Positions 1 through 10,785 of a DNA stretch of 64,000 nucleotides are shown here, one piece after another. Source of the stretch: Homarus americanus (taxonomy: Eukaryota; Arthropoda; Malacostraca; Decapoda; Nephropidae); assembly GCF_018991925.1 (NCBI RefSeq), contig NW_024726235.1:4382579-4446578 (forward strand), given 5' to 3'. The stretch's first letter is position 1, and each line of letters starts with the position of its first letter. The notes under the pieces were generated by a model. The model worked only from the letters and a program-made list of their open reading frames with translations. It had not been told where the DNA came from and did no database searches. Both the position numbers and the translations under genes were made by a program.

Positions 1-186
1 TGTGTACGACATAATGTTGATGTACGATGATTACTTTTCTAGTTATATATATTTTTTAACTTGTAGTCATAATATAGTCACAACATTGGGCGTTATAGAT
101 TTAATAATGAATCTTCGCTGAATCTGTGATGAATTATTATCTGTACCAGTTTGGTCACCATCCTATACCTACTGAAGCACAGAACT

Positions 187-447
187 AACACGCACAATAA
201 CAACAACAACAAAAACAACAAAAACAACAATAACAGCAACATCAATATACAACACACACACAACAACAACAACATACAACACACTACAACATACAACAAA
301 CACACAATACAACATACAACACACACAATACAACATACAACACACACACTACAACATACAACACACACACACTACAAGATACAACACCCACACTACAAGA
401 TACAACACCCACACTACAACATACAACACCCACACTACAACATACAT
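187..447 (+). repeat. AAC-rich and ACACTACAACATAC-type tandem repeat
   Basis: An (AAC)n stretch grades into a degenerate tandem repeat built on ACACACTACAACATAC, with a 16-18 base period near the right end. The open frames on both strands (Cys/Val-rich on minus, His/Thr/Asn-rich on plus) are this repeat translated and not genes. The first 186 bases of the window are AT-rich with nothing recognisable. Confidence 0.85.
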
Positions 448-631
448 AGAGGTTAATTAATATATTGAGGGGATCAGTGTGCTATTCGTGTTGGTAAGGA
501 AGATCTGAGGTACTCCTGGCTGGTTGATCACGTGTGTTGCAGTATGACAAGTTTTTCGCCCTTGTTTTGTGTTTCTTGTTCGGAGATGTTTGTGAGGTGT
601 TACCTGTGTGTGTGTTGTATGTGATAAACTG

Positions 632-683
<52 letters not shown>

Positions 684-736
684 GTGGTGGTGGTGGTGGT
701 GGTGGTTGTGTTGTTGTTGTTGTTGTTGTTGTTGTT
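632..736 (+). repeat. Compound TTA / GTG / TTG microsatellite
   Basis: Three abutting trinucleotide runs: TTA to about 683, GTG to about 706, then TTG. The poly-Leu/poly-Val frame across it is an artefact. Confidence 0.95.
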
Positions 737-909
737 CTGAAATATTTATCTTATCGTAGTAATCTTTAACATGTCCATCATTCTCAGTATTGTTATTTTG
801 TTATCATTTACAAATTTTACCCGATGGTATTAGAACAATTGAATATATATACATCACCAATATTATACTCGACCCTCTTCCCCTGCCCCTAGTCTGGACT
901 GGTCTGACG

Positions 910-910
<1 letters not shown>

Positions 911-955
<45 letters not shown>
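911..955 (+). repeat. (TG)n microsatellite
   Basis: An uninterrupted TG run that ends about 17 bases before the dispersed repeat at 972. Confidence 0.95.
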
Positions 956-957
<2 letters not shown>

Positions 958-971
958 AATTGCCATGCGAG

Positions 972-1078
972 GGGGCTAGTTTATTGGGCACTCCCCTGCA
1001 TCCTGTGCAAGGCCTAGCGCAAAAAGCGTTTACAGCGCCCAGCAGGGAAGCATGCAGAGTTCATGCTTGCCTATACTC
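972..1078 (+). repeat. Dispersed repeat, copy 1
   Basis: The segment beginning GGGGGCTAGTTTATTGGGCA and continuing through a CCTGTGCAAGGC core to CAGCGCCCAGCAGGGAA recurs on the opposite strand at 6486-6577. Both copies have a TG/CA microsatellite next to the CTAGTTTATTGGGCA end. I recognise no coding content. It is probably one end of a dispersed element whose other boundary I cannot set. Confidence 0.6.
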
Positions 1079-1288
1079 ATGCATTGTAGGGCGTAATCGC
1101 CTGAAGGACCATGGATTTCATCGACAAGTTACATATAGTGACAGGATGAGTGTGTTAAGGAGAATTCCCGATATAATACATCTGCTTATGGCAAGTCCCT
1201 AATAAGTCAAATGCCAAGCCTGTTTGCAGGAGGAGGGATATTGGTCAGGAGGAAGGGGTGTTGTTGACGGCTGTGCTGTGGTAGGATA

Positions 1289-1340
1289 GTGTGTGTGTGT
1301 GTGTGTGTGTGTGTGTCACGCGAAGAAAGACCTCACTGTC

Positions 1341-1371
<31 letters not shown>
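1289..1371. repeat. Inverted (GT)n / (AC)n pair
   Basis: About 14 GT units (1289-1316) are followed after about 26 bases by about 14 AC units (1343-1371). The two arms are reverse complements, so the segment can fold into a long hairpin. Confidence 0.85.
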
Positions 1372-2424
1372 GCTGCTGATTTTGATGAGGAGTTAATGAT
1401 CAGACTAACACTTAGAAGTCACTGATTTGAACATTTATGCAAGCAAGATACTTTACACAGTCACAAAACAAGTTCTTCCTAACACGTTTTTTGCTTTATG
1501 CTTGTAATTACATGTTCATATAATTTTTAATGAGACAATTAAATGTTGTCTCGTGTTTATTTGATTATGAAGATTTTTTTATCCAGTGAGGAAATTTGAT
1601 GTCGTCAGCCAGTTTTGTGTATTTGAAGCATTTACAATTTCTACACTTGTTGTTTTGGTCAATAATATGGATAGTTGTTATTGTTATTGATATAATTAAG
1701 ACTTCTGAAACATATGCAACCATACAGGTTATTAGTTATTGCAAGGACAATAATGAAAACAGCCATACAAATATTTACAAACTTCCAATTATAGAAAACC
1801 GAGAAAAGTGTCGCTATAACTATGATAAAAAGATTATTACACTAGCTATAGATTATAGTCGATATATAATTCAAACAAATATGACAATAAGAGCATGTGG
1901 ATACCAGAATTAATAAGACCACGCTGAGATACGTAAGATAATGATGCCACTTGCGGTTCCTATCTTTCTTTGAGTTTATCCAGTTTGTTTGTATAACCGA
2001 CCCCGAACTGTAAACACTCTCCAGATCAACTCACAAGACACTTTAAAGAATAGGAAATTGTCTTAAGGGATTTTCTTAATTATAAATCTATCTTAATATT
2101 AATCTGTGCTTATTCATGTCATTCATGATGTTAGGAATTAGAATTTAATGTTAGGTTAACTTAATTCATCTCGCTTGGTCACGTTGCATCTCGTAAGTCG
2201 CGAGTACATTATTATTATTATTATTATTTTTTGCTGTTATTATTTTTAGTCCTTTCTTATTTTATTATTCTTATTCATTTCTTATTATTATTGCTTTCTT
2301 ATTTTCCTATTCTTATTGGTCTATTTTATTTAGCGCGTTGAAAGCATTAACCAGTTCTTGGCGATGCCAGAAGGCGGTGGTGAATCATAGCGGGTAAACT
2401 AACACTTGAGCTTTGACGCATCTC
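1372..2424. other. AT-rich sequence, no gene recognised
   Basis: A 105-codon open frame at 1596-1913 has an AT-driven composition (Ile, Asn, Tyr, Lys) and no recognisable domain. I do not call it. A short (ATT)n run lies at about 2207-2227. Confidence 0.5.
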
Positions 2425-2660
2425 CTCCTTGATGTCCTCTTCCTCCTCCTTCTCCTCGTACTCCTCCTCCTCCTCCTCCGCCTTGTTCTCATCCTCCCCC
2501 TTTTCCTCGAACTCCTCCTTCTCTTCCTCGTACTACTCGAACTCCTCCTTTCCTTTCCCCCTTCTGACCTCCTCCTCCGCCTTTTCCTCGTATTCCCCTT
2601 TCTCCTCCTCCTCGTACTGCACCTCTTCCCCCTTCTCCTCCTCCTCCTCCTCCTCTTGGC
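2425..2660 (+). repeat. CTC/CCT pyrimidine tract
   Basis: Degenerate (CTCCTC)n with interspersed TT and CG. Poly-Ser and poly-Leu frames on plus and the Gly/Arg frame on minus are translations of it. Confidence 0.9.
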
Positions 2661-2707
2661 TGTGATGTCGTCAACTTACAACACATGTGGGGATATTTGG
2701 TGCCCAC

Positions 2708-2833
2708 GATGACGATTGGTTGACGATAATGATGATAACGACGTTGATTGGTTGATGATAATGATGATAACGACGTTGATTGGTTGACGACAATGACGTT
2801 GATCGACGATAATGACGTTGATTGGTTGACGAT
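2708..2833 (+). repeat. GTTGATTGGTTGACGATAATG minisatellite
   Basis: About four degenerate units of roughly 30-40 bases share GACGTTGATTGGTTGA and a GATAATGATGATAACG segment. Confidence 0.8.
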
Positions 2834-2888
2834 CACAACAACAACAACGTGCGGTGGGTCTGTTGTTTGTTGTAATATTTTATAACAG

Positions 2889-3020
2889 AGAGATTGTGTA
2901 GAGGAGGAGGAGAGAAGGAGAAATAAGAGGAGGACGAGGAGAAGGAGGAAGAAGGAGGAGGAGGAGAAGGCGAAAGAGGCAGTGCAATACTGCAATAGAG
3001 AAGGAAGAGAGGAAGGAGAT
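2889..3020 (+). repeat. GAAGGAG-type purine tract
   Basis: Purine-rich degenerate (AGG/AAG)n. Together with the pyrimidine tract at 2425-2660 it forms an approximate inverted pair around the minisatellite at 2708-2833. Confidence 0.85.
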
Positions 3021-3163
3021 GACGGAGGAAGAAAGGCAATCCCAACAACTACAAACAAACACAACTACAACCATCGTGGGTGGTTGTGATGGACGCTGTC
3101 AGCAACAAGAACTAAACACACCCAAGACAGATAAGCCATAAATAACTTGGGAACCCTTTTATT

Positions 3164-3495
3164 ATCTCTCTGTCTCTCTGTCTCTCTGTCTCTCTGTCTC
3201 TCTGTTTCTGTCTCATTCCCGTCCTGTCTCAATATCTAAGATTGCATGTGGTGTATCATTGATTAGACGTCAAGTATAATATAACACCGATGAATTTAAC
3301 CTACCCTGTTATCTCCTCTTGTGTATGAACCTCTGTCCAATGTGGCAGTGAACAGTGATCGCATCCACCGTGCCAAGGCCTGATTGAACTAAAAGTATTC
3401 ATTTCTTTCTCTGTATTTCTGTCTGTCTCTCTTTCTGGCTGTCTGTCTGTTTGTCTCTGTCTGTCTTTCAATGTCTCTCTGTCTGCCTGTCTCTC
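3164..3495 (+). repeat. (TCTCTG)n and (CTGT)n runs with spacer
   Basis: TCTCTCTG units occupy 3164-3210 and a CTGT/CTCT run occupies about 3410-3495. The roughly 200 bases between them show nothing recognisable. Confidence 0.85.
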
Positions 3496-3589
3496 TTACA
3501 AAGATGGCGGATGGTGGAGACGATAAACGAATAAAAAGAAGGAGAATGCGGGAGGGCAGAAAAGAGCAGGGACCTTATAGAGAAGAGGA

Positions 3590-3722
3590 GGTGAAGGGGT
3601 GTTGACGTAAATGAAAGAGGAGGAGGAGGAAGAGGGGCTAGAGAGTAAGAAAGACAACAGAAAAGAGAGGAATAGGAGGGAAGTGAGGAGAGGGAAGGAG
3701 ATGACGAGGAGGAGGGGGGGGG
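3590..3722 (+). repeat. GAGGAGG purine tract
   Basis: Degenerate purine repeat ending in a run of about 9 G at 3715-3723. It causes the Glu/Arg-rich frame seen here. Confidence 0.75.
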
Positions 3723-3811
3723 GCTTAATAAATGCAGGGAGATCTTTTCTGAAGTGGTTCTTGGAAGTGACACGGTTTGCTTATACAGTTTGTACTACTT
3801 TGAAAGTTTAA

Positions 3812-4030
3812 GTAAGTGGTGTGGTGGTGGTGATGCGGTGGTGGTGTGGTAGTGTGGTGATGTGGTTGTGGTGTTGGGGGTGTGATGGTGGTATGGTGGT
3901 GGTGATGACGTGATAGTGGTAGTAGGGTGGTTATGATATAATGGTTGTTGGTGGTGTGGTGGTAACAGTAATGTAGTGTTAGGGGTGTGGTGGTGGTGGT
4001 GTTGGCAATGGTGTAGTGAGGTAGTGGTGT
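3812..4030 (+). repeat. (GTG)n degenerate tract
   Basis: GTGGTGGT-rich sequence with scattered substitutions. The His/Thr-rich minus-strand frame is an artefact. Confidence 0.9.
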
Positions 4031-4139
4031 GGTTACCAGAATCTCGTGTGGATATTTCGGCTTTAGATTAACATGAATTATTTTTTTCCCCTGGCCAGCC
4101 TCTTCCAAGGTTCTGGCTGCCTCACCAGACCAGGTATAC

Positions 4140-4276
4140 CTCTTAGTGGATCACCTGAAGACTAGCCTCCCTAGATTTTTTCACCTGAGGAGTAATTACC
4201 CTAAAGCTAACCTAATTTAACCTTACCTAATCTACTTTAACCTAACCTAACCTAACCTAACCTAACCTAACCTAAC
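4140..4276 (+). repeat. Dispersed repeat ending in interstitial (CCTAA)n
   Basis: A segment with ATCACCTGAAGACTAGCC runs into degenerate then clean CCTAA units (about 4237-4276). Similar CACCTGAAGATTAGC-like phrases precede CCTAA-rich sequence near 16071, and a relative occurs near 53711. CCTAA/TTAGG is the usual arthropod telomere unit. This array is short and internal, so it is not a telomere end. Confidence 0.6.
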
Positions 4277-4287
4277 AGAAATTCAAC

Positions 4288-4449
4288 ATGTCAGTCAAGT
4301 CAGTCAAGTCAGTCAGTCAGTCTGTTTGTTTGTACCTGGACACACACGTTGAGAAAAAAAAACAAAGTGCTTTTAGATTACAATATGAATGTAAGATATC
4401 CGCCATTATACCCTCTACCCTGTCGGCCCCACAACAGTGCCTTGGAGAT

Positions 4450-4518
<69 letters not shown>

Positions 4519-4530
4519 GTGTGTGTGCGC
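4288..4530 (+). repeat. (GTCA)n and long (TG)n microsatellites
   Basis: GTCAGTCA units lie at 4288-4325 and a long TG run with GG interruptions at 4450-4528. The Cys/Val frames here are microsatellite translations. Confidence 0.95.
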
Positions 4531-4689
4531 CATGGCCATGTGGGAGGAATTATCTACATTGGTGCTGCATTATACACCCCTCACCACCCCCATCATCACT
4601 ATCAAGGCCAGCAACATCATCACCATCCCCCATTCACATACATACATACATACATGGACATGAGATCTACACTATGTCCATTCAAATGA

Positions 4690-5235
4690 GTCTTGCCCCC
4701 ACCACCACTACCACTACTACTAACATTCTATAGCCACCACTGCCAGCATCACAACTACCACCATCATAGTGAGCATCATTCAAGCTAACATCATACCTAG
4801 CCACCACTACTACTAACGCCACTATAACTACCATCATCACAACCATCACCACTATTACCACCATCCTAGCCACCACTAAGCCACTACAACTACCATCATC
4901 ACAACTACCACCACCAAAACTACCACCATCCCGGCCACCCCCATGTCAACCAACACTATCCAAACTACCACCATCCAAGCCACCACCACCACCACAATTA
5001 CCACCATCCTAACCACCACCAACAAAGCCACCACCACCATCCCAACCACCACCACAACTACCACCATCCCAACCACCACCACAACTACCACCATCCCAAC
5101 CACCACCACAACTATCACCATCCCAACCACCACCACAACTACCACCATCCCAACCACCACCACAACTACCACCATCCCAACCACCACCACAACTATCACC
5201 ATCCCAACCACCACCACAACTACCACCATCCCAGC
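4690..5235 (+). repeat. ACC/ATC minisatellite with a 27-bp higher-order unit
   Basis: Degenerate ACCACC/ATC sequence resolves from about 5035 into roughly seven near-identical 27-bp units (ACCACCATCCCAACCACCAC plus CACAACT), some with ACC changed to ATC. Thr/Ile/Pro frames on plus and Val/Met frames on minus are artefacts. Confidence 0.9.
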
Positions 5236-5298
5236 TACACAGATTAAGGTAGAGTGTCAGATGCTTTATGTTTTCTGGTGTCAGTCAGTGAGTCAGTT

Positions 5299-5422
5299 AG
5301 ACAGACAGACAGACAGACAGACAGAGACAAACAGACAGAAAAACAACCAGACAGACAGCCAGACAGACAGCCAGCCAGACAGACAGCCAGCCAGACAGAC
5401 AGACAGCCAGACAGACAGACAA
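5299..5422 (+). repeat. (ACAG)n / CAGCCAGC tract
   Basis: ACAG tetranucleotides interspersed with CAGCCAGC blocks. Confidence 0.92.
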
Positions 5423-5587
5423 TTTCACAGTTACGTCACCTACATTTCATCATCTCCTTTTGTTATGAATCTCCATTTACGTTCTTCACTTGTTTTTTTT
5501 TTTGTTTCCTAACCATTATCAACATTCTTTCCTTACTCGTACGCCATCTATTCTTATTTTTCTTTTCATTTTCTTGTTGTTTTAGTT

Positions 5588-5650
5588 GCAGTTGTTGTTG
5601 TAGCTGTTGTAGGTGTTGTAGCTGTTGTAGGTGTTGTTGTTGTTGTAGTC
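5588..5650 (+). repeat. (TTG/GTA) degenerate run
   Basis: TTGTTGTAG-type repeat giving a Cys/Ser-rich frame. No gene is supported. Confidence 0.8.
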
Positions 5651-5767
5651 ATGACGGCGCTGCAACATGAGAACTTCACTATACTCAAAATGTAAACACG
5701 TTGGTTATTATCCTTTATCATACATTGTTTGTTTTTATACAGTAAGGGTCTCTCAATGTTTTTATTA

Positions 5768-5829
5768 CATCAACATTTTCCTCACTTGTTGATGTATGAG
5801 GTCTGCCACAAGTGAGGACAATGTTGATG
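5768..5829. other. 62-nt inverted repeat, miRNA-like hairpin candidate
   Basis: A 22-base left arm (5768-5789) and a 22-base right arm (5808-5829) are reverse complements at 21 of 22 positions, around an 18-base loop (5790-5807). Complementarity stops abruptly at the outer ends. Arm length, loop length and total size are within the usual range of an animal pre-miRNA, but the sequence matches no miRNA I recognise, and a tiny fold-back transposon is equally possible. There is no evidence here for transcription. Confidence 0.45.
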
Positions 5830-6485
5830 GGGGGTAAAGTAAATTTTGTCGTCTTCATGATCTCTATGAACATCTAAAAGGTAGTTGTATATATATATGT
5901 TTCTGAGACACCCTGTACATCATAGTCCCTCCTTCTCCTACCTGTCACTCAATATACTTAACAACACTCAATACACTTAACACACTCAACACACCCTTAC
6001 TGTCGTCATCAGGGTAGATACAACACGCAACATCCCTGTCAAATTCCTTCAGGTTCCATCACACACATACGATCTGTTGTCCCAGACTGTTGATCATCTT
6101 GCCACTGAAGCAACACACTAGAAGGACATATAAACCTCACTCGTACCCAAAACACGACCCACTTCCCCGTCAGTAGACTTTCTCCCCTAATAGACTATCT
6201 CCCCTAATCCTTTCACTACCAGGATGCCACTTTTATTATTTTATTTGGCTAACGCTAGACGATTTTATTCAGCACAGAGAGAGGCCCCCGTACATAAGTG
6301 GTTAAACACGGTCTGGTGGCACTTGACATTATCAGATGCCTAAAACGCTATGCTATAAAGAGACACACTTGTACAGGGGCGACCTATATACTTCTGTTCA
6401 CTTGTCCTTCTTTCACTATATTCAATTCACACAACCACTGGCCCCCCTCAGTCACACTCTCCCAGCATTCGTTTTTGAGAAGACG
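5830..6485. other. Unassigned sequence
   Basis: Apart from CACTCAATACACTTAACA-like repetition near 5950-5995 I see no gene, RNA or recognisable repeat. Short open frames at 6298-6524 lack any domain. Confidence 0.5.
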
Positions 6486-6577
6486 AGCATAAACACGAAT
6501 TGTTTTTCCTGTTGGGCGCTGTGATGTTGTTGAGCTTTGCCTTGTGCAAGATGTAAGGAGGTGCCCAATAAACTAGC
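6486..6577 (-). repeat. Dispersed repeat, copy 2 (opposite strand)
   Basis: The reverse complement of this stretch matches the block at 972-1078, including CTAGTTTATTGGGCAC, TTGTGCAAGGC-like and CAGCGCCCA segments. A TG run (about 6580-6612) abuts the same end that faces TG in copy 1. Confidence 0.6.
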
Positions 6578-6989
6578 TGTATGTGTGTGTATGTGTGTGT
6601 GTGTGTGTGTACGGGCATCAAATTCAGTATGGTGAAGCAACATGGTGGTTGTATGTGCATGGTGTATACTATAACCGCTCATACGAGGGATATTGGTTTG
6701 TCTAGAGCACTTTGTAGTAATAAGCGCATTAAAGTAATTTCATCAGGATCAGTATTCTCCCAACCTGACTTAGATCTGTAATAACAACGAAGAAGCGTGG
6801 TAAGAGAGTATAGTAGATGTGTATGGTACAGTTGTATAGGACGTATTAATAAAATAAACATGGTAGCCTTATAAGGTGTATGGTAAATATACTTGGCAAG
6901 TGTGTATAATGAATGATGTATGAGGCACAATCAACTAACTAGAAGGGTGTGTAAAGGAATGTGTGGCACTCAAGGTCGCTATAGTGAGT

Positions 6990-6993
6990 GGGC

Positions 6994-7069
<76 letters not shown>

Positions 7070-7077
7070 TCGCATAT

Positions 7078-7137
<60 letters not shown>

Positions 7138-7139
7138 TG

Positions 7140-7228
<89 letters not shown>
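6990..7228 (+). repeat. Long (CA)n microsatellite with CG interruptions
   Basis: About 240 bases of CA with GCACGC interruptions. It produces overlapping Thr/His and Val/Cys frames on all phases. Confidence 0.98.
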
Positions 7229-7229
<1 letters not shown>

Positions 7230-7345
7230 ATCTGTGAGGGAATTACTACACCACGTGGAGGTCTCTCATAACACCATATCTGTGAGGGAACTACTACACC
7301 ACGTGAGGTCCCTCCTAACACCATCTGGGAGGGAGTTACTACACT
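7229..7345 (+). repeat. CACCATCTGTGAGGGAACTAC minisatellite
   Basis: Three units of about 48 bases share ATCTGTGAGGGAA, TACTACACCACGT and a CATAACAC-like tail. They follow the CA run directly. Confidence 0.75.
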
Positions 7346-7460
7346 ACGTTTTTGCTGTTCAACACCTACATTAATCTGTTTGTTCACTGTATGTTCCTTT
7401 ACCTTTCTCTAACGAAGGCTTTTGTTAAACCACCAATGTATGTAATAAGTCATTTATGTC

Positions 7461-7543
7461 CAATGTATATTTTCAGCCTTCGGGCTGCAGAACTTTTTCA
7501 ATAAACCGTCAATTATTATTATTATTATTATTATAATTATTAA
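7461..7543 (+). mobile_element. LINE family A, 3' end only
   Basis: The stretch matches the last 60-80 bases of the LINE copy at 7544-8600. It has TATTTTCAGCC, a GGCTG that pairs with CAGCC to make a stem with a TTCG loop, an AATAAA at 7500-7505, AAACCGT and an (ATT)n tail. The body upstream is absent, as expected for a severely 5'-truncated insertion. The next family A copy starts immediately after the ATT tail. Confidence 0.75.
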
Positions 7544-8596
7544 GATGGGACCACTCTGCTTCCTTATGCTCATCAATGATGCCCTAAGAGAAACCCCTGC
7601 TCGCTGGAAATATGTCGACGACTCCACCATTGGGATCAGCGTCAACAATTCTGCTCCCAACTATACCGCCCTTCAGGATTTATTGAACAGTCTCCAAAAC
7701 TGGGCCACCAACAACCATGTCACCATCAACCATACCACATCTTCATGGTTACATGCACATCAACCTCTCCTCCGACATTGTCCCTACCTCCTCCATTACT
7801 CTAGGTCCGGAACACACTCCAGGTTGTAGATTCCACGAAGCTCCTCGGCGTCACCATAGACAACAAACTAAATTGGAAAACCACACGTCAGTGAAGTTGT
7901 CAACTCTCCAAGAGCCCCCCACCTCCCTCCGCCGACTCCGTCCTCGGAGTTCCTGCACACGAGCTCCTCAGTGTTTACACAACATTCATATTTCCCAAGT
8001 CATTTATGCCTCCCCCATTCGGTCTTCCTCCCTAAATGCCACACACAAACGAAACACTCTAGAAAAGTGCAAAGAGGGCATGCAAGATTATTCTCTCCCC
8101 TTCCTACTCCACATATCAAGAAGCGCTCAACACACTGACTCTTTCGACTCTCACTGACCATCACCACGACCTCATCTGCAAATTTGGTAAGAAGCTTCTA
8201 CACCATCCCCGACACCGGCTCCTACTACCACCTGAGATCCCTTGTCCGAGAATTGCTGTTCGACACCACAACCGCATCCAGCCCATACGTGCACGAACTG
8301 ATCGCTATAAGAACAGCCCAGTCCCAACCATTGTAAAAATTATCAATAACTTGTAATAAATCAGTGTATTCACTCCCGGTAAACACTGCTCCTTACACTG
8401 TCACTATGTTGAAATGAACTGTAGTTTGAGCTGATCCCCATCTAAGTTACTATATGTCTTATTTGTATCACTTATGTTACTTGTATATTATTTGTAATTC
8501 GTAACCCATTCCCCAAATATGTAACTGTATATTTTCAGCCTTCTGGCTGCCAAGCTCTTTCAATAAACCGTTAATTATTATTATTATTATTATTAT

Positions 8597-8600
<4 letters not shown>
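7544..8600 (+). mobile_element. LINE family A, 5'-truncated RT copy
   Basis: Translation begins inside a reverse transcriptase: a GPLCFLMLINDAL-like motif B end, then KYVDDSTIG with the catalytic YVDD at 7611-7622, then QDLLNSLQNWATNNHVTINH. After about 7735 the frame is broken by several indels, but all three phases together continue the RT thumb and C-terminal region. The phrases include STKLLGVTIDNKLNW, VPAHELLSVYT, SLNAT and LTDHHHDLICKFGKKLLHH, ending at a TAA near 8356. A 3' UTR, the CAGCC-TTCT-GGCTG stem-loop, AATAAA (8562-8567) and an (ATT)n tail close the element. The copy is dead and 5'-truncated, because fingers and palm motif A are missing. The clade is not assigned. A (CA)n run follows at about 8601-8630. 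Confidence 0.85.
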
Positions 8601-8630
<30 letters not shown>

Positions 8631-8637
<7 letters not shown>

Positions 8638-9127
8638 AAGAGGCTGACAAACCTTATTTCTTCAGTTAAGTAACACAAAGGGAGAAAGTCTTGAAGGGTA
8701 TCGTTGACACACTTGTTGATTGACCCGAACCACTGACTCACTGACACGTGTGCCGAACTACTAGTACAACATCACAACACTAAAGGCCTCTTGTTCCATC
8801 TGTTTCACATCACAACATCTTCTCTTTCCACGTCAAATATGCTTTGTTTTTTTCAGGTTTCGTCACCACCATCTGTTGCTGAGTAATACTACACACACAA
8901 ACACACAAACACGAGTAGGTTAACATTAATATTTTCTATGTATTTGTGTATCAAGTAATGAATGTCTTGGTGTGAGGGAAAGAATGACTGTGTGTTGGAA
9001 GACTCGTCGACGCAGGTGTGTGTGTGTGCGTCTGTGTGGTCACTGAATGTGGTGTGGTTTACGTCCAGCCAGGTATAAACTTTCTCTCCCTCACTCTCTC
9101 ACTGTTTAAAGTCGGTAGGTTCCTGAC
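8631..9127. other. Unassigned sequence
   Basis: Nothing recognised beyond short CA/TG runs. Confidence 0.5.
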
Positions 9128-9310
9128 CCCTTCCCTCCCCCCTTCCCTTCCTTCCTTCCTTCCTTCCTTCCTTCCTTCCTTCCTTCCTTCCTTCCTTCCT
9201 TTCTTCCTTCCTTCCTTCCTTCCTTCCTTCCTTCCCTCACTCCCTCCCTCTATCCCTCCCTCACAAACATACACCCTTCCTTCCACACACACACACACAC
9301 ACACACACAT
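9128..9310 (+). repeat. (CCTT)n then (CA)n microsatellites
   Basis: CCTT tetranucleotides (about 9140-9236) pass into CCCTC-type sequence and then a CA run (9284-9310). The Leu/Pro/Ser frame on plus and the Glu/Gly/Arg/Lys frame on minus are artefacts. Confidence 0.95.
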
Positions 9311-9459
9311 ATGACGGATACAGGATTCACACATCTATCTTACACTGGACAAGGTTGGGGGCGAGAACACAGGTGAAGGTCAGAACGAAAATAAAGTCAC
9401 AAGAAAAAAAATCATATTTTATTTAAATATCATTAACAATTAAAGTAATAAAACAAGTT

Positions 9460-9665
9460 AGGTTAGGTTAGTTTAGCTTAAGTTAGTTTAGTTTAGGTTA
9501 AGAGGTTTGGTTAGGCTCTGTCACTTTTTTTCCTGCGACTTTTTTCCCGTGACTCTTTTCTGTGACTTTTTCTCTTACCTTTTTCTGTGACTTTTTTCCT
9601 GCGACTTTTTTCCCGTGACTCTTTTCTGTGACTTTTTCTCTTGCCCTTTTCTCTTACTTTTTCTG
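9460..9665 (+). repeat. Degenerate TTAGG run and a TGACTTTTT minisatellite
   Basis: GTTAGGTTAG/GTTTAG-type sequence (about 9460-9512) is followed by two copies of a roughly 67-base unit containing GCGACTTTTTTCCCGTGACT (starting near 9534 and 9601) and a partial third. Confidence 0.75.
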
Positions 9666-9689
9666 TGACTTCTTTTTCCTAGATTCTAC

Positions 9690-10077
9690 ACTGGGATGCA
9701 CACAATCAGGGGCAGAGTGATACCAACCTCGGACTTACTCAATGTGCGTCAGTGCTGCGTCAAATCTTTTTATCTCAGACAAGGGGAGATTGTTCGTATT
9801 CTTTCCTGTGGACGCCGAGGGAAAAATTTATATAAAAAGACTTGTATAAAAAGGTCCCTAGCGACCGGAAAATTAAATCTATGAGTCCTATATATTCGAA
9901 CAGGGAGATCGCCTTTGCACGAATAATCACAGGCCGGGGAGTTGTGACTAGCATAGTGTGTTAAGTACTTGAGAACATCTAATACGAAACAACCTATATA
10001 TAGCAAAGGACTGCTAACACGGGCGGAGAATTAAACGAAGAATACGGGAGTCGGGGGAGGGTTTTTTCATAACCTCA
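9690..10077. other. Unassigned sequence
   Basis: Mixed-composition sequence with two TATAAAAAG phrases near 9829-9852. No gene or known repeat recognised. Confidence 0.4.
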
Positions 10078-10305
10078 AGCTGAGTGTGGTGACTAATGGC
10101 AAGAAAGCGTCATATGGTACTGTTGGGGTCAAAAGTCTTGAATATTTGACAGTATTTGGCATGTAAGTACCCGAAGATCTTAGGTATTAAGGAGAGTTTT
10201 ATCCCATTTTGTGGTTCAGGCTGTACCCGTGACAAGCGGGGTACCAAAGGGCATCAGGACAGTGTATTGTGGCCGTTGTTGTTTGTTTCATAAATGATAG
10301 CAAAG
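10078..10305 (+). pseudogene. Decayed LINE reverse transcriptase fragment
   Basis: One phase reads LSVVTNGKKASYGTVGVKS, resembling the region just before RT motif B of many LINEs. After an interruption of about 70 bases comes VTSGVPKG (about 10231-10254), the hallmark of RT motif B (VTSGVPQGSVLGPLLF). A one-base shift then gives a diverged hydrophobic stretch ending FIND. Stops and frameshifts are present and there is no catalytic box. The clade cannot be assigned. Confidence 0.45.
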
Positions 10306-10382
10306 GGAAGGTGGGGGGGGTGGGGGGTGAATTCTAGGAAAAGGATGTCAAAGGTCAGAAGATTAGGGTGCGGGGGTCAACT

Positions 10383-10387
<5 letters not shown>

Positions 10388-10440
<53 letters not shown>

Positions 10441-10488
10441 TTAGTTCTTATTCTAGTAGACAGAGAGACAGACAGAGACACAGACATG

Positions 10489-10526
<38 letters not shown>

Positions 10527-10535
10527 GGCAAACAG
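10388..10535 (+). repeat. (GA)n and (ACAG)n microsatellites
   Basis: A GA run (10386-10438) and an ACAG run (about 10460-10530). Confidence 0.97.
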
Positions 10536-10785
10536 GTATTCAGTTAAAATCATCATGTGCAAAAGGTTTACCTCAGGAACAAAAAATATTACTCAGCCCA
10601 ACTCAAGTCCACACCCAACATACCTGAAGGTGCGCCATAAAAACTGCGTCAGTATGAGCAATCACTATCGTCAGGCACTTGCTCACTTCCTTCCAACTCA
10701 CAGTCACACGTTCATGAGTCTCTGTTACAGGAGAACGTGCGCTTGTCTTGTATTGGTTTATGGAACGTAAGAATAGTTTGTGATT

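Noticed and set aside
1596..1913. 105-codon open frame
   Set aside because: AT-driven composition, no domain, no splice or repeat context suggesting a gene.
4943..5512. 189-codon Thr/Ile-rich frame resembling a mucin-like protein
   Set aside because: Direct translation of the 27-bp ACC/ATC minisatellite running into ACAG repeats.
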